NCBI RefSeq assembly: GCF_029893805.1
Contig: NZ_JARXYP010000002.1
Coordinates: forward strand, 1,302,001 to 1,366,000
Reading direction: 5' to 3'
Length of the DNA stretch: 64,000 nt
Origin: Streptomyces sp. SAI-135
GTDB lineage: Bacteria > Actinomycetota > Actinomycetes > Streptomycetales > Streptomycetaceae
The position numbers and the translations under genes were made by a program. Below, in pieces: positions 56,710 to 63,928 of the stretch. Below the pieces are notes generated by a model that was not told the origin of the DNA, made no database searches, and worked only from the letters and a program-made list of their open reading frames with translations. Numbering within the stretch: the first letter of the stretch is position 1; each line of letters starts with the position of its first letter.

Positions 56710-57879
56710 TCAGCACTGCGCGACGCCGGGCAGTTGGTTGTCCGGACTGCTCATGTAGATGTTGCTGACATAGCCCCCGTACTGAGGCAGATAGGCCCAC
56801 CACTCGTTGGTGTAGGGCGGGACCGAGACGGTCTCCCCTCGCGTCTGGCAGCCGACCAGCACCTCGACCCCGGCGGGGAGCTGGAGGAGCGGGTCGCGCG
56901 TGGTGTCGGGCTCGGGGCGGACGTTGACACCGGAGCTCCAGGTGCCGAACCACGTGCCCGCCGGTCGTACGCCACCGGGAACGTTCAGCGAACGGGTCAG
57001 CCTGCCCAGGTCGGTGTACGCCTTGCCGTACGAGGTGCCGACGTCGTGCAGGGTGTAGACGGCCACGATGGAGCGGTCACCGGCACCCACCGTCCCGGTC
57101 GTGTGCAGCGCCGGTTTCGTCAGGTCGACGGACGCTGCCTTGCCGTTGAGGGCCGACGTGGCGGGGCGGCACGTACCTTGCTCGATGTCACCGAAACCCG
57201 ACCAGCCCTGTTTCACGGCCCACGGCTTGTCGAAGGCGCCCGCGATACCGAAGTGCTGGTCGAAGTGGTCGGTGGCGGAGCAGCGTGTGGACTGCTTCAG
57301 ATTGCCCATGATCAGTTCGCGGACGCGGGCGGGCGCCGTGTCCAACAGGTAACGGTAGATCTTCACCGTGTCCGCGGCCGTCAAGGCTGTGTAGCCCCAC
57401 ATGCCGTCCTGGTCGGCCGGCGGTGGGGTCGTGTTGCTGGAGAGGGACAGCTCACGGGCCATCCGGGTGACGATCGAGCCCTCGCCGTTGCGCACCCAGA
57501 ATTCGCTGGCCGCGTCGTCGTCGCTGCTGCGCAGCATGAAGTTCCACTTGGCCTGGTCACCGGACGGGATCTGGTAGTCCGGGCCGCGGTTCCAGAGGTA
57601 GTCCAGCGCGATCAGCAGTTTGACCACGGAGGCCGACCGGAACTGCATGTTCGGGTTCAGCTGCTCGGTGAAGGTGCCGGTCTGCCGGTCGAAGACGGCG
57701 ACTCCCGCCGTCACACCGGCCGGCACGGTGACACCGGCCGCGTCACGTGGCGCGGACGACGCCGCGTCCGTCGCCGCGTTCGCTGCCGCGGTGACCGAAG
57801 GGCTGAGCAGGACGGTCGTCACGGCCATGGCCACGGCACACAGCACTGCTACGGAACGCCATCTGCTCCATCGGAACAT
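56710..57879 (-). CDS. Secreted beta-lactamase-like serine hydrolase with SH3-like end
   Basis: A 389-residue exported protein. Signal peptide SVAVLCAVAMAVTTVLLSPS is followed by a penicillin-binding/class A beta-lactamase-like domain: Ser84 in RSASVVKLLIALDYL forms SxxK with Lys87, and SSDDDAASEFWVRNG looks like the SxN-type region (SDD here), while the KTG triad is not clear. The last 80 residues are an SH3-like tail (VNVRPEPDTTRDPLLQLPAG; NEWWAYLPQYGGYVSNIY) with a C-terminal Cys. It may act on peptidoglycan or as an inactive sensor. A tiny gene ends 3 bases upstream. Confidence 0.85.
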   Translation of the reverse strand: MFRWSRWRSVAVLCAVAMAVTTVLLSPSVTAAANAATDAASSAPRDAAGVTVPAGVTAGVAVFDRQTGTFTEQLNPNMQFRSASVVKLLIALDYLWNRGPDYQIPSGDQAKWNFMLRSSDDDAASEFWVRNGEGSIVTRMARELSLSSNTTPPPADQDGMWGYTALTAADTVKIYRYLLDTAPARVRELIMGNLKQSTRCSATDHFDQHFGIAGAFDKPWAVKQGWSGFGDIEQGTCRPATSALNGKAASVDLTKPALHTTGTVGAGDRSIVAVYTLHDVGTSYGKAYTDLGRLTRSLNVPGGVRPAGTWFGTWSSGVNVRPEPDTTRDPLLQLPAGVEVLVGCQTRGETVSVPPYTNEWWAYLPQYGGYVSNIYMSSPDNQLPGVAQC

Positions 57880-57882
57880 GGC

Positions 57883-58065
57883 TCAGTACCGCTTCGTACG
57901 GTCGAGGACGTTGCCGCCGCACACCGGCGCAGCGCGGGACATCCGCCTGTCGGGACTGGCGCCGGCGCCGTGGCCCACGGCGGCCGGGTGGGCCGCGTCC
58001 GGTGCGATGGGCGACAGGCCGCCGGCCGCCGCGCCGAGCAACCGCAGTGAACGCGAGGTGGGCAT
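57883..58065 (-). CDS. Possible small secreted or leader peptide, 60 aa
   Basis: A 60-codon frame, MPTSRSLRLLGAAAGGLSPI and then a Gly/Ala/His-rich tail ending CGGNVLDRTKRY. GGGGAA six bases before the ATG is a good ribosome site, and the stop is only 3 bases before the serine hydrolase ATG, so it would be translationally coupled. The first 25 residues resemble a poor signal peptide interrupted by Pro and Asp, suggesting either a leader peptide or a decayed secreted protein. I do not recognise it. Confidence 0.4.
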   Translation of the reverse strand: MPTSRSLRLLGAAAGGLSPIAPDAAHPAAVGHGAGASPDRRMSRAAPVCGGNVLDRTKRY

Positions 58066-58249
58066 GGCAGTTCCCCGTCTCTGTCGGTGGTGGTCCGGCC
58101 GGGTGGGCCGGGCCTGCCGAGAAGACTCACCTGGGCCGCGTTGCGGCGCCAATCGGTTTCGGCGTACGCCGAAAGTCCTCGGCGGGAGATTCGGTCCGCC
58201 ACCGGGTGGGGAGGGGGCGCGGCCGTAAGTTCGCGCCCGTTCGACGGCA
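58066..58249. other. Spacer between small gene and transposon remnant
   Basis: 184 bases upstream of the small peptide gene. It contains an inverted pair GGCGTACGCC (58159-58168) that may be an operator. No gene seen. Confidence 0.4.
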
Positions 58250-58286
58250 GACCTTGAACGGCGAGCTCAGCTTGTCGTTCAAGGTC
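58250..58286 (-). repeat. 11-bp-arm inverted repeat at the left end of the remnant
   Basis: GACCTTGAACG (58250-58260) and CGTTCAAGGTC (58276-58286) are perfect complements around a 15-base loop. The hairpin includes the stop of the phosphotransferase-like fragment and overlaps the left 13-bp terminal repeat, so it could be its terminator. Confidence 0.6.
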
Positions 58287-58600
58287 GGGCGGGCGTTAGC
58301 TCAAGTAGCAACTCCATGGCTTCATCGAGAAGATACGTCTCGCTCTCGTTCATCGGCGGGTCGGCCGAGGCGAGTACTGCCCGGGCCAGCGCCGCCAGGG
58401 CCGTGTTGCCGACAGCGACCTGCGCCAGGATCAGGGCCGACATCCCCCAGTCCGGGTGGCCCTTCCTCGGTGTTGCGCCAGTCGATCACCACGGGCCTGC
58501 CCGAGGTGATCATCACGTTGTCCGGGAACCAAGTGCAGCCGGTGCAGTAGATCGGCGAGCCCAGCTCCTGCTTCCTCGGCCGTGAGCGCCGTGGCCACGA
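58279..58600 (-). pseudogene. Aminoglycoside phosphotransferase-like gene fragment, frameshifted
   Basis: Three frames together give an ordered piece of an APH-fold phosphotransferase: TALTAEEAGAGLADLLHRLH, then a broken catalytic region with WFPDNVMITSGRPVVIDWRN (Asp-Asn and the metal-binding Asp of the DW motif; the upstream HGD is missing), then ALILAQVAVGNTALAALARA and NESETYLLDEAMELLLELTP to a TGA at 58279-58281. Two shifts, near 58535 and 58440, prevent translation, and the N-terminal half is absent, replaced by the transposase fragment. This is a dead gene; the substrate of its ancestor, which could be an antibiotic or another metabolite, cannot be told. Confidence 0.65.
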
Positions 58601-58803
58601 CGATGCTCGGGCGCCGACGCGAGGTCCACCAGCGTCCGCACCGGCCCCTCCGTACATAGCAAAGCGTCAGCCAGCTCGGACAACGCGTCCCCGCGTCCGC
58701 TCCGGCACTCGTAGAACTCCGTCCGGAAGCGTGACAGCGTCGCGAACGCTGTCCGCTTAACCAGCTGTTGCAGCGCACTCACGATCAAGCCCGGGCCGTT
58801 CAT
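58591..58803 (-). pseudogene. Transposase N-terminal fragment (Streptomyces NF041680/IS701-like)
   Basis: From ATG 58803 the minus strand reads MNGPGLIVSALQQLVKRTAF, ATLSRFRTEFYECRSGRGDA, LSELADALLCTEGPVRTLVD, LASAPEHRRGHGA. This order, with SALQQLxxRTAFATLSxFRxxFY and the TxGPVxTLVDLxxxPEHRRGHGA block, is the start of a transposase family very common in Streptomyces (about 400 residues when whole). It stops after about 70 residues, where phosphotransferase-like sequence takes over, so most of the catalytic domain is gone. Confidence 0.75.
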
Positions 58804-58901
58804 CCGTCCGGCGAATGCCCAGGTGAGCGCCCTAGTTCGAGTCCCGTTTCGGACTGGGAACCGCAAACGACAAGCTGAACCGCCCGCGCCCGCCGGTCAC
58901 T

Positions 58902-59360
58902 TCAGCGCCGCGCGTGACGTGGCGTCAGAAAGCCCGCGTCACGGGCCTGGGAGATGAGCCGCAGCGACTTGCGGCGGCTGTGTCCGGTCGCGCACATGAC
59001 GGCGAGGACCGGGTCGACGCCGTCCTCCTGGGCGGCCCGGTACTCCTGCGCCACCTGCCACCGCCCCTCCAGGCCGCGGGGCCAGGCCGGGCGGGCGCGA
59101 CGCGGCCCCGGTCCGTCGGTCCCCGCCTCGGGCCGCCTGCCGCACGCCGCGAGCACGGGCCCCTCGATCCAGTCGGCGAGCGCGCCCATGTCGTCCAGCG
59201 ACAGGGCGGGCGCCGCCCGTACGTCCTCCAGACAGACGCCCTCCTGGGCCACCACGGCGAGCGCGTCGACCCGTGCACCGTCGGAGAAGACCAGCCGGAC
59301 GTTGCACCAGGCCGTCGCGCCGGCCTCCTCCCGCACTTCCCACGCGGGCCACACGGACAC
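58902..59360 (-). CDS. DUF6214 family protein
   Basis: A 152-residue soluble protein starting VSVWPAWEVREEAG. The block RLVFSDGARVDALAVVAQEG and VCLEDVRAAPALSLDDMGAL, then ADWIEGPVLAACG, and the tail PVLAVMCATGHSRRKSLRLI are what I know from the Streptomyces DUF6214 family, function unknown. The tail SRRKSLRLISQARDAGFLTP looks like a DNA-binding helix pair, so a regulatory role is possible. I begin at the GTG at 59360 as the upstream codons resemble promoter DNA (TTTCTTAATCTTTC); a GTG at 59414 is in frame. Its stop is 24 bases from the transposon remnant. Confidence 0.78.
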   Translation of the reverse strand: MSVWPAWEVREEAGATAWCNVRLVFSDGARVDALAVVAQEGVCLEDVRAAPALSLDDMGALADWIEGPVLAACGRRPEAGTDGPGPRRARPAWPRGLEGRWQVAQEYRAAQEDGVDPVLAVMCATGHSRRKSLRLISQARDAGFLTPRHARR

Positions 59361-59517
59361 GCTGCCGTCCGTCGGACAACGACCAGAAAGATTAAGAAAG
59401 GATGCTTCTAGCACACACGCAACGTAACCGCATGATCACATTCCATACGAACGGACACGCGTGCGTACCCCGCGCGGCACCCTGTCAGCGGAGCGGCGGC
59501 GGTGCGATCCTGGAGGC

Positions 59518-60858
59518 ATGCGTGTCGCCGTCGTCGGCTCCGGGCCCAGCGGTTGCTACACCGCCCAGAGCCTCGTCCAGCAGGACCCCGAGGTGCTCGT
59601 CGACGTCCTGGACCGGCTGCCGTGCCCGTACGGCCTGGTGCGCTACGGAGTGGCACCGGACCACGAGAAGATCAAATCGCTCCAGAACAACCTGCGGACG
59701 ATCCTGGAGCACGAGCGGGTGCGCTTCCTCGGCGGTGTCGGGATCGGGCCGGACGGAGTGCCTGCCGCGCGGCTGCGCGAGCTGTACCACGCCGTGGTGT
59801 ACTGCGTGGGCGCCGCCACCGACCGGCATCTGGGGATCCCCGGCGAGGAGCTGCCGGGCAGCTGGTCGGCGACGGAGTTCGTCTCCTGGTACAGCGCGCA
59901 TCCCGACTCGACGGCCGACGGTTTCGTGGCCGGCGCCCGGTCGGCGGTCGTCATCGGCCTGGGCAACGTCGCCGTCGACGTGACCCGGATGCTGGCGCGC
60001 GGGACGACCGAGCTCAGCCCGACGGACATCCCGCACCCGGCACTCACCGCGCTGGCGGCCAGCCGGGTGAGGCAGGTGCACATGGTGGGCCGGCGGGGCC
60101 CGTCCCAGGCCCGCTTCACCACCAAGGAGCTGCGCGAGCTGGGATCCCTTCCGGACACCGAAGTGGCCGTCGATGCGGCGGAGTTGGCGCTGGACCCCGG
60201 CTACCTCGACCCCTCCGCCCTGCCGGCCCCGCTGCGGCGGAACGTGGAGGTGCTGCGCGGCTGGGCGGCCGCCGGACCACAGCCGTCATCCCGCCAGATC
60301 TCGGTGCGCTTCTTCCTGCGCCCCGTCGAAGTCCTCGCCGACGGCGGGCGCGTGGGCGCGGTCCGCTTCGAGAGGACCCTGCCCGACGGGCACGGCGGCG
60401 TACGCGGCACCGGTGAGTTCCAGGAGATCGAGGCCCAGTTGGTGCTGCGCTCGGTGGGCTACCGGGGTGTACCGATGGAGGGGCTGCCGTTCGACGCGGC
60501 GAGCGGCACGGTGCCCAACGTCGGCGGCCGTGTGGTGCGCGGCGGTTCCGTCGTTCCGGGTGAGTACGTGGCCGGCTGGATCAAGCGCGGCCCGACCGGT
60601 GTGATCGGCACCAACCGCCCGGACGCCAAGGAGACGGTGACCTCGCTGCTCGAGGACGCCTCCACGCTCGTACACGCAGAGTTGCGCGAGGATCCGCTCG
60701 ACGCGCTGCGCGCGGCGGGGCTCGCACCGGTGGAGTGGGCGGGCTGGTGCGCCATCGAACGAGCGGAAGCGGAGCTCGGCGCCTCGCTGGGGCGGGGCGT
60801 GGTGAAACTCCCGGACTGGCAGTCCCTGATGGACGCGGTGCACGGCCGCGCGCGTTAG
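59518..60858 (+). CDS. Ferredoxin-NADP+ reductase, FprA type (adrenodoxin reductase-like)
   Basis: A 446-residue FAD/NADPH oxidoreductase. FAD motif at the very start, MRVAVVGSGPSGCYTAQSLV; NADPH motif near residue 145, AVVIGLGNVAVDVTRMLARG; the adrenodoxin-reductase hallmark RLPCPYGLVRYGVAPDHEKI follows the first motif, and the closing FAD block is VAGWIKRGPTGVIGTNRPDA. It should move electrons from NADPH to ferredoxins that feed cytochromes P450 or other oxygenases. No ferredoxin or P450 is adjacent. GGAGG sits one base before the ATG, unusually close. Confidence 0.93.
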   Translation: MRVAVVGSGPSGCYTAQSLVQQDPEVLVDVLDRLPCPYGLVRYGVAPDHEKIKSLQNNLRTILEHERVRFLGGVGIGPDGVPAARLRELYHAVVYCVGAATDRHLGIPGEELPGSWSATEFVSWYSAHPDSTADGFVAGARSAVVIGLGNVAVDVTRMLARGTTELSPTDIPHPALTALAASRVRQVHMVGRRGPSQARFTTKELRELGSLPDTEVAVDAAELALDPGYLDPSALPAPLRRNVEVLRGWAAAGPQPSSRQISVRFFLRPVEVLADGGRVGAVRFERTLPDGHGGVRGTGEFQEIEAQLVLRSVGYRGVPMEGLPFDAASGTVPNVGGRVVRGGSVVPGEYVAGWIKRGPTGVIGTNRPDAKETVTSLLEDASTLVHAELREDPLDALRAAGLAPVEWAGWCAIERAEAELGASLGRGVVKLPDWQSLMDAVHGRAR

Positions 60859-60926
60859 GGGCGCGAGCGACCGGGCGGCCGGCCGCAGCCCTCCCGTACC
60901 GGGCAACGAAGCGGCAACACCCCCGA

Positions 60927-60956
60927 AATCAACAAACTGTTCAAGACCTCTACGGT
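60927..60956 (+). promoter_or_regulatory. NCS2 permease promoter and possible operator
   Basis: TACGGT (60951-60956) ends seven bases before the ATG at 60964 and no ribosome site is present, so the mRNA may be leaderless. AACA-AAC-TGTT (60931-60941) is a small palindrome, and AATCAACAA (60927-60935) matches the loop of the operator before the DUF6986 gene. Confidence 0.45.
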
Positions 60957-60963
60957 CTCGGAC

Positions 60964-62352
60964 ATGTCCCAAACCACCCCTGTGCACCCCGTGGACGAAG
61001 TCCCCCCGGTACGGCAGCTGGCCGCCTTCGGGCTCCAGCACGTCCTCGCGATGTACGCGGGCGCCGTGGCCGTCCCCCTGATCGTCGGCGGCGCGATGAA
61101 GCTGTCACCGGCAGACCTGGCGTACCTGATCACCGCCGACCTGCTGGTGTGCGGTATCGCCACGCTCATCCAGTGCATCGGCTTCTGGCGCTTCGGCGTA
61201 CGGCTCCCGATCATGCAGGGCTGCACCTTCGCGGCCGTGTCCCCCATGGTCCTGATCGGCACGACCGGCGGCGGACTCCCGGCGATCTACGGCTCGGTCA
61301 TCGTCGCGGGACTCGCGATCATGCTGCTCGCGCCGGTCTTCGGCAAGCTGCTCCGCTTCTTCCCGCCGCTGGTCACGGGCACGGTGATCCTGATCATCGG
61401 CATCTCCCTGCTGCCGGTCGCGGGCAACTGGGTGGCCGGCGGCGCCGGGTCGGCGGACTTCGGGGCGCCTAGGAACATCGCGTTGGCCGTCTTCGTGCTG
61501 GCGGTGGTGCTGGGTGTGCAGCGGTTCGCGCCCGCGTTCCTGAGCCGGATCGCGGTGCTGATCGGCATCGTGGTGGGCCTGGCGGTGGCCGTCCCGTTCG
61601 GGTTCACGGACTTCGGTGGGGTCGCGGACGCGGACTGGGTCGGCATCAGCACGCCGTTCCACTTCGGGGCGCCCGCGTTCGAGTTCTCGGCGATCGTGTC
61701 GATGCTGGTCGTGGCACTGGTGACGATGACCGAGACGACCGGTGACCTGATCGCGGTCGGCGAGATGACGGACCGCCGCGTCGAGCCGCGCTCCCTGTCG
61801 GACGGTCTGCGCGCCGACGGCCTGTCGACCGTGCTCGGCGGCGTCTTCAACACCTTCCCGTACACGGCGTACGCCCAGAACGTGGGCCTCGTCGGCATGA
61901 CCCGGGTGCGCAGCCGCTGGGTCGTCGCCACGGCCGGCGGCATCCTGGTGCTGCTGGGCCTGCTGCCCAAGCTGGGCGCGGTGGTCGCCGCGGTGCCCGC
62001 GCCGGTGCTGGGCGGGGCCGGCCTGGTGATGTTCGGGACGGTCGCGGCGAGCGGAGTGAGGACCCTCGCCCAGGTGGACTTCCGGGGGAACAACAACCTG
62101 ACGGTGGTGGCCGTTTCGGTGGCCATGGGTGTGCTGCCGGTCGGGGTGCCGACGCTCTACGAGAAGTTCCCCGACTGGTTCCAGACGGTGATGAACAGCG
62201 GCATCAGCGCGGGCTGTCTGACGGCGATCGTGCTGAACCTGCTCTTCAACCACCTGCCGTCCAAGGGTGGTTCAGTCGCTCCCGAGCCGGACGGCCTGGC
62301 GGGCGGCGGCATCGAGGAGGCTGTCCAGAAGCCCCGGGAAGAGGTCGTCTAG
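60964..62352 (+). CDS. NCS2 xanthine/uracil permease
   Basis: A 462-residue inner-membrane nucleobase:cation symporter-2. Family features are clear: GLQHVLAMYAGAVAVPLIVG in helix 1, the signature YxTADLLVCGIATLIQ, the substrate-binding helix with TMTETTGDLIAVGEMTDRR, GGVFNTFPYTAYAQNVGLVG, and PVLGGAGLVMFGTVAASGVR. About 14 helices are expected. It should import xanthine, uric acid or uracil; the GDLIAxGE version suits purines. The 3' end overlaps the opposing ArsR gene by 81 bases. Confidence 0.93.
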   Translation: MSQTTPVHPVDEVPPVRQLAAFGLQHVLAMYAGAVAVPLIVGGAMKLSPADLAYLITADLLVCGIATLIQCIGFWRFGVRLPIMQGCTFAAVSPMVLIGTTGGGLPAIYGSVIVAGLAIMLLAPVFGKLLRFFPPLVTGTVILIIGISLLPVAGNWVAGGAGSADFGAPRNIALAVFVLAVVLGVQRFAPAFLSRIAVLIGIVVGLAVAVPFGFTDFGGVADADWVGISTPFHFGAPAFEFSAIVSMLVVALVTMTETTGDLIAVGEMTDRRVEPRSLSDGLRADGLSTVLGGVFNTFPYTAYAQNVGLVGMTRVRSRWVVATAGGILVLLGLLPKLGAVVAAVPAPVLGGAGLVMFGTVAASGVRTLAQVDFRGNNNLTVVAVSVAMGVLPVGVPTLYEKFPDWFQTVMNSGISAGCLTAIVLNLLFNHLPSKGGSVAPEPDGLAGGGIEEAVQKPREEVV

Positions 62353-62625
62353 GTCGTCCCGGCGCAGGCCGTTCATCTTGGCCGTGCCCCGGTAGATCTG
62401 CCGGATCACGCCGTTCTCCCGCAGCACGCGGAAGTGGTGGGTGGTCGTCGACTTGGTGACGGGCAGGTCGAAGTGCGAACACGAGAGCTCGTCGCTGACC
62501 GCGGCGAGCTCTCGCACGATCCGCAGGCGCATCGGGTCGGAGAGGGCATGCAGGACGCCCTCCAGCCGGATCTCGCCGCGCTCCGGATGCGGAAGGGCAC
62601 GACTGCTGACGGCGGGGGAGGTCAC
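62272..62625 (-). CDS. ArsR-like winged-helix transcriptional regulator
   Basis: A 117-residue ArsR/SmtB-fold repressor without the metal-binding CxC motif. Core is residues about 15-90: RLEGVLHALSDPMRLRIVRE, SCSHFDLPVTKSTTTHHFRV, LRENGVIRQIYRGTAKMNGL. I start at GTG 62625, which has GTGGAG five bases before it; upstream ATGs (62694, 62721) lie inside the promoter and operator. It is divergent from the old-yellow-enzyme gene, and two related 16-bp palindromes in the gap should be its binding sites, so it likely represses both genes until an electrophile or other ligand appears. Confidence 0.9.
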   Translation of the reverse strand: MTSPAVSSRALPHPERGEIRLEGVLHALSDPMRLRIVRELAAVSDELSCSHFDLPVTKSTTTHHFRVLRENGVIRQIYRGTAKMNGLRRDDLDDLFPGLLDSLLDAAARQAVRLGSD

Positions 62626-62696
62626 GGCGGCTCCACTTCTCCAGGCTTCCCGGGGGGGCATACGGACACGGGGACCGGCCTCGGGAACCCCCATTG

Positions 62697-62746
62697 TACG
62701 AGACCTCTCGTAGTTTGACATCCGACGTACTACGATGCCTATCGTA
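62697..62746. promoter_or_regulatory. Double ArsR operator over the OYE promoter
   Basis: TACGAG-ACCT-CTCGTA (62697-62712) and TACGAT-GCCT-ATCGTA (62731-62746) are two copies of one 16-bp palindrome, centres 34 bases apart. TTGACA (62715-62720) between them is a consensus -35 for the OYE gene, with TATCGT (62740-62745) as -10 inside the second copy. On the other strand TACAAT overlaps the first copy. Confidence 0.75.
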
Positions 62747-62787
62747 CGAGTCGACCACCACCGGTCCCGTGACGAATGGAGCCCGCC

Positions 62788-63867
62788 GTGAGCGCACTCT
62801 TCGAGCCCTTCACCCTCCGCGACGTGACGATCCCGAACCGGGTGTGGATGCCGCCGATGTGCCAGTACTCGGCAGTTCCGGACGGCCCCGGGACCGGCGC
62901 CCCGAACGACTGGCACTTCGCGCACTACGCGGCACGCGCGGCCGGCGGCACCGGCCTGATCATCGTCGAGGCCACCGGCGTCAGCCCCGAGGGCCGCATC
63001 ACCCCCTACGACCTCGGCATCTGGAACGACACCCAGGTGGAGGCGTTCCGGCGCATCACCCGCTTCCTGGTCTCCCAGGGCACGGTGCCGGGGATCCAGC
63101 TCGCCCACGCCGGCCGCAAGGCCTCCACCGACCAGCCCTGGAAGGGCGGCGCGCCGCTCGCCCCGGACGCGCTGGGCTGGCAGCCGCTGGGGCCGAGCGC
63201 ACTGCCCTACGACGAGTCGCACCCGGTGCCGACGGAGTTGACGGCCGCTCAGATCACGGAGATCGTCGGGCAGTTCGCGGACGCGGCCCGGCGCGCCCTC
63301 GCCGCCGGCTTCGAAGTCGCCGAGATCCACGGCGCCCACGGTTACCTGATCGGCAACTTCCTCTCCCCGCACAGCAATCACCGCACCGACGAGTACGGCG
63401 GCTCGTACGAGAACCGCACCCGCTTCGCGCTGGAGGTCGTCGACGCGGTGCGCGAGGTCTGGCCCGACGACAAGCCCCTCTTCTTCCGCATCTCGGCGAC
63501 CGACTGGCTGGCGGAGGGCGGCTGGACGCCGGACGACACCGTCCGCTTCGCCCACGATCTCCGGGCCCACGGCATCGACCTCCTGGACGTCTCCACCGGC
63601 GGCAACGCCTCGGGCGTCCGTATCCCGGTAGGCCCCGGTTACCAGGTGCCCTTCGCCGCCCGCGTCAAGGCGGAGGCCGGCCTCCCGGTGGCCGCGGTGG
63701 GTCTCATCACGGAGGTCGAACAGGCCGAGAAGATCCTCTCCAACGGGGAGGCGGACGCGGTCCTGCTGGGCCGCGAGCTGCTGCGAAGCCCGTCCTGGGC
63801 ACGGCACGCGGCCCGCGAGCTGGGCGGGGACGTGCATGTCCCGGACCAGTACCACCGGTCGGTGTGA
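62788..63867 (+). CDS. Old yellow enzyme, class III NADH:flavin oxidoreductase (YqjM-like)
   Basis: A 359-residue FMN-dependent ene-reductase. Family residues: Cys25 in MPPMCQYSA (redox-tuning Cys of thermophilic-like OYEs), HAGRKAS near 110, substrate-binding His pair in EIHGAHGYLIGNFLSPHSN, RTDEYGGSYENRTRF, and the FMN phosphate site AVGLITEVEQAEKIL. It reduces activated C=C bonds, such as in quinones and unsaturated aldehydes, probably in detoxification. I use the GTG at 62788 with TGGAG seven bases upstream; an ATG at 62776 is in frame. Regulated by the adjacent ArsR protein. Confidence 0.93.
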   Translation: MSALFEPFTLRDVTIPNRVWMPPMCQYSAVPDGPGTGAPNDWHFAHYAARAAGGTGLIIVEATGVSPEGRITPYDLGIWNDTQVEAFRRITRFLVSQGTVPGIQLAHAGRKASTDQPWKGGAPLAPDALGWQPLGPSALPYDESHPVPTELTAAQITEIVGQFADAARRALAAGFEVAEIHGAHGYLIGNFLSPHSNHRTDEYGGSYENRTRFALEVVDAVREVWPDDKPLFFRISATDWLAEGGWTPDDTVRFAHDLRAHGIDLLDVSTGGNASGVRIPVGPGYQVPFAARVKAEAGLPVAAVGLITEVEQAEKILSNGEADAVLLGRELLRSPSWARHAARELGGDVHVPDQYHRSV

Positions 63868-63902
63868 CCCCTGGTCTCCGCCAAGACCTTCGGCGCGGGG
63901 GA

Positions 63903-63928
63903 CGCGGACGTCCGGCGGGACGTCCGCG
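63903..63928 (+). terminator. Hairpin terminator after the OYE gene
   Basis: CGCGGACGTC and GACGTCCGCG, perfect 10-bp arms with a 6-base loop, 36 bases past the stop. The rest to 64000 shows no gene. Confidence 0.65.

Larger units (their letters stand above)
58267..58878 (-). mobile_element. Decayed transposable element bounded by 13-bp inverted repeats
   Basis: TCAGCTTGTCGTT at 58267-58279 and its exact complement AACGACAAGCTGA at 58866-58878 face inward 612 bases apart. Between them lie, on the minus strand, a transposase N-terminal fragment starting 63 bases from the right repeat and a phosphotransferase-like 3' fragment ending at the left repeat. No target-site duplication is obvious. 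The element lacks a complete transposase, so it cannot move on its own. Confidence 0.6.

Noticed and set aside
58830..58850. TAGTTCGAGTCCC, resembling a tRNA T-arm, as a tRNA end or attachment site
   Set aside because: The stems on either side of the TTCGAGT loop do not pair and no acceptor stem or anticodon arm is present.
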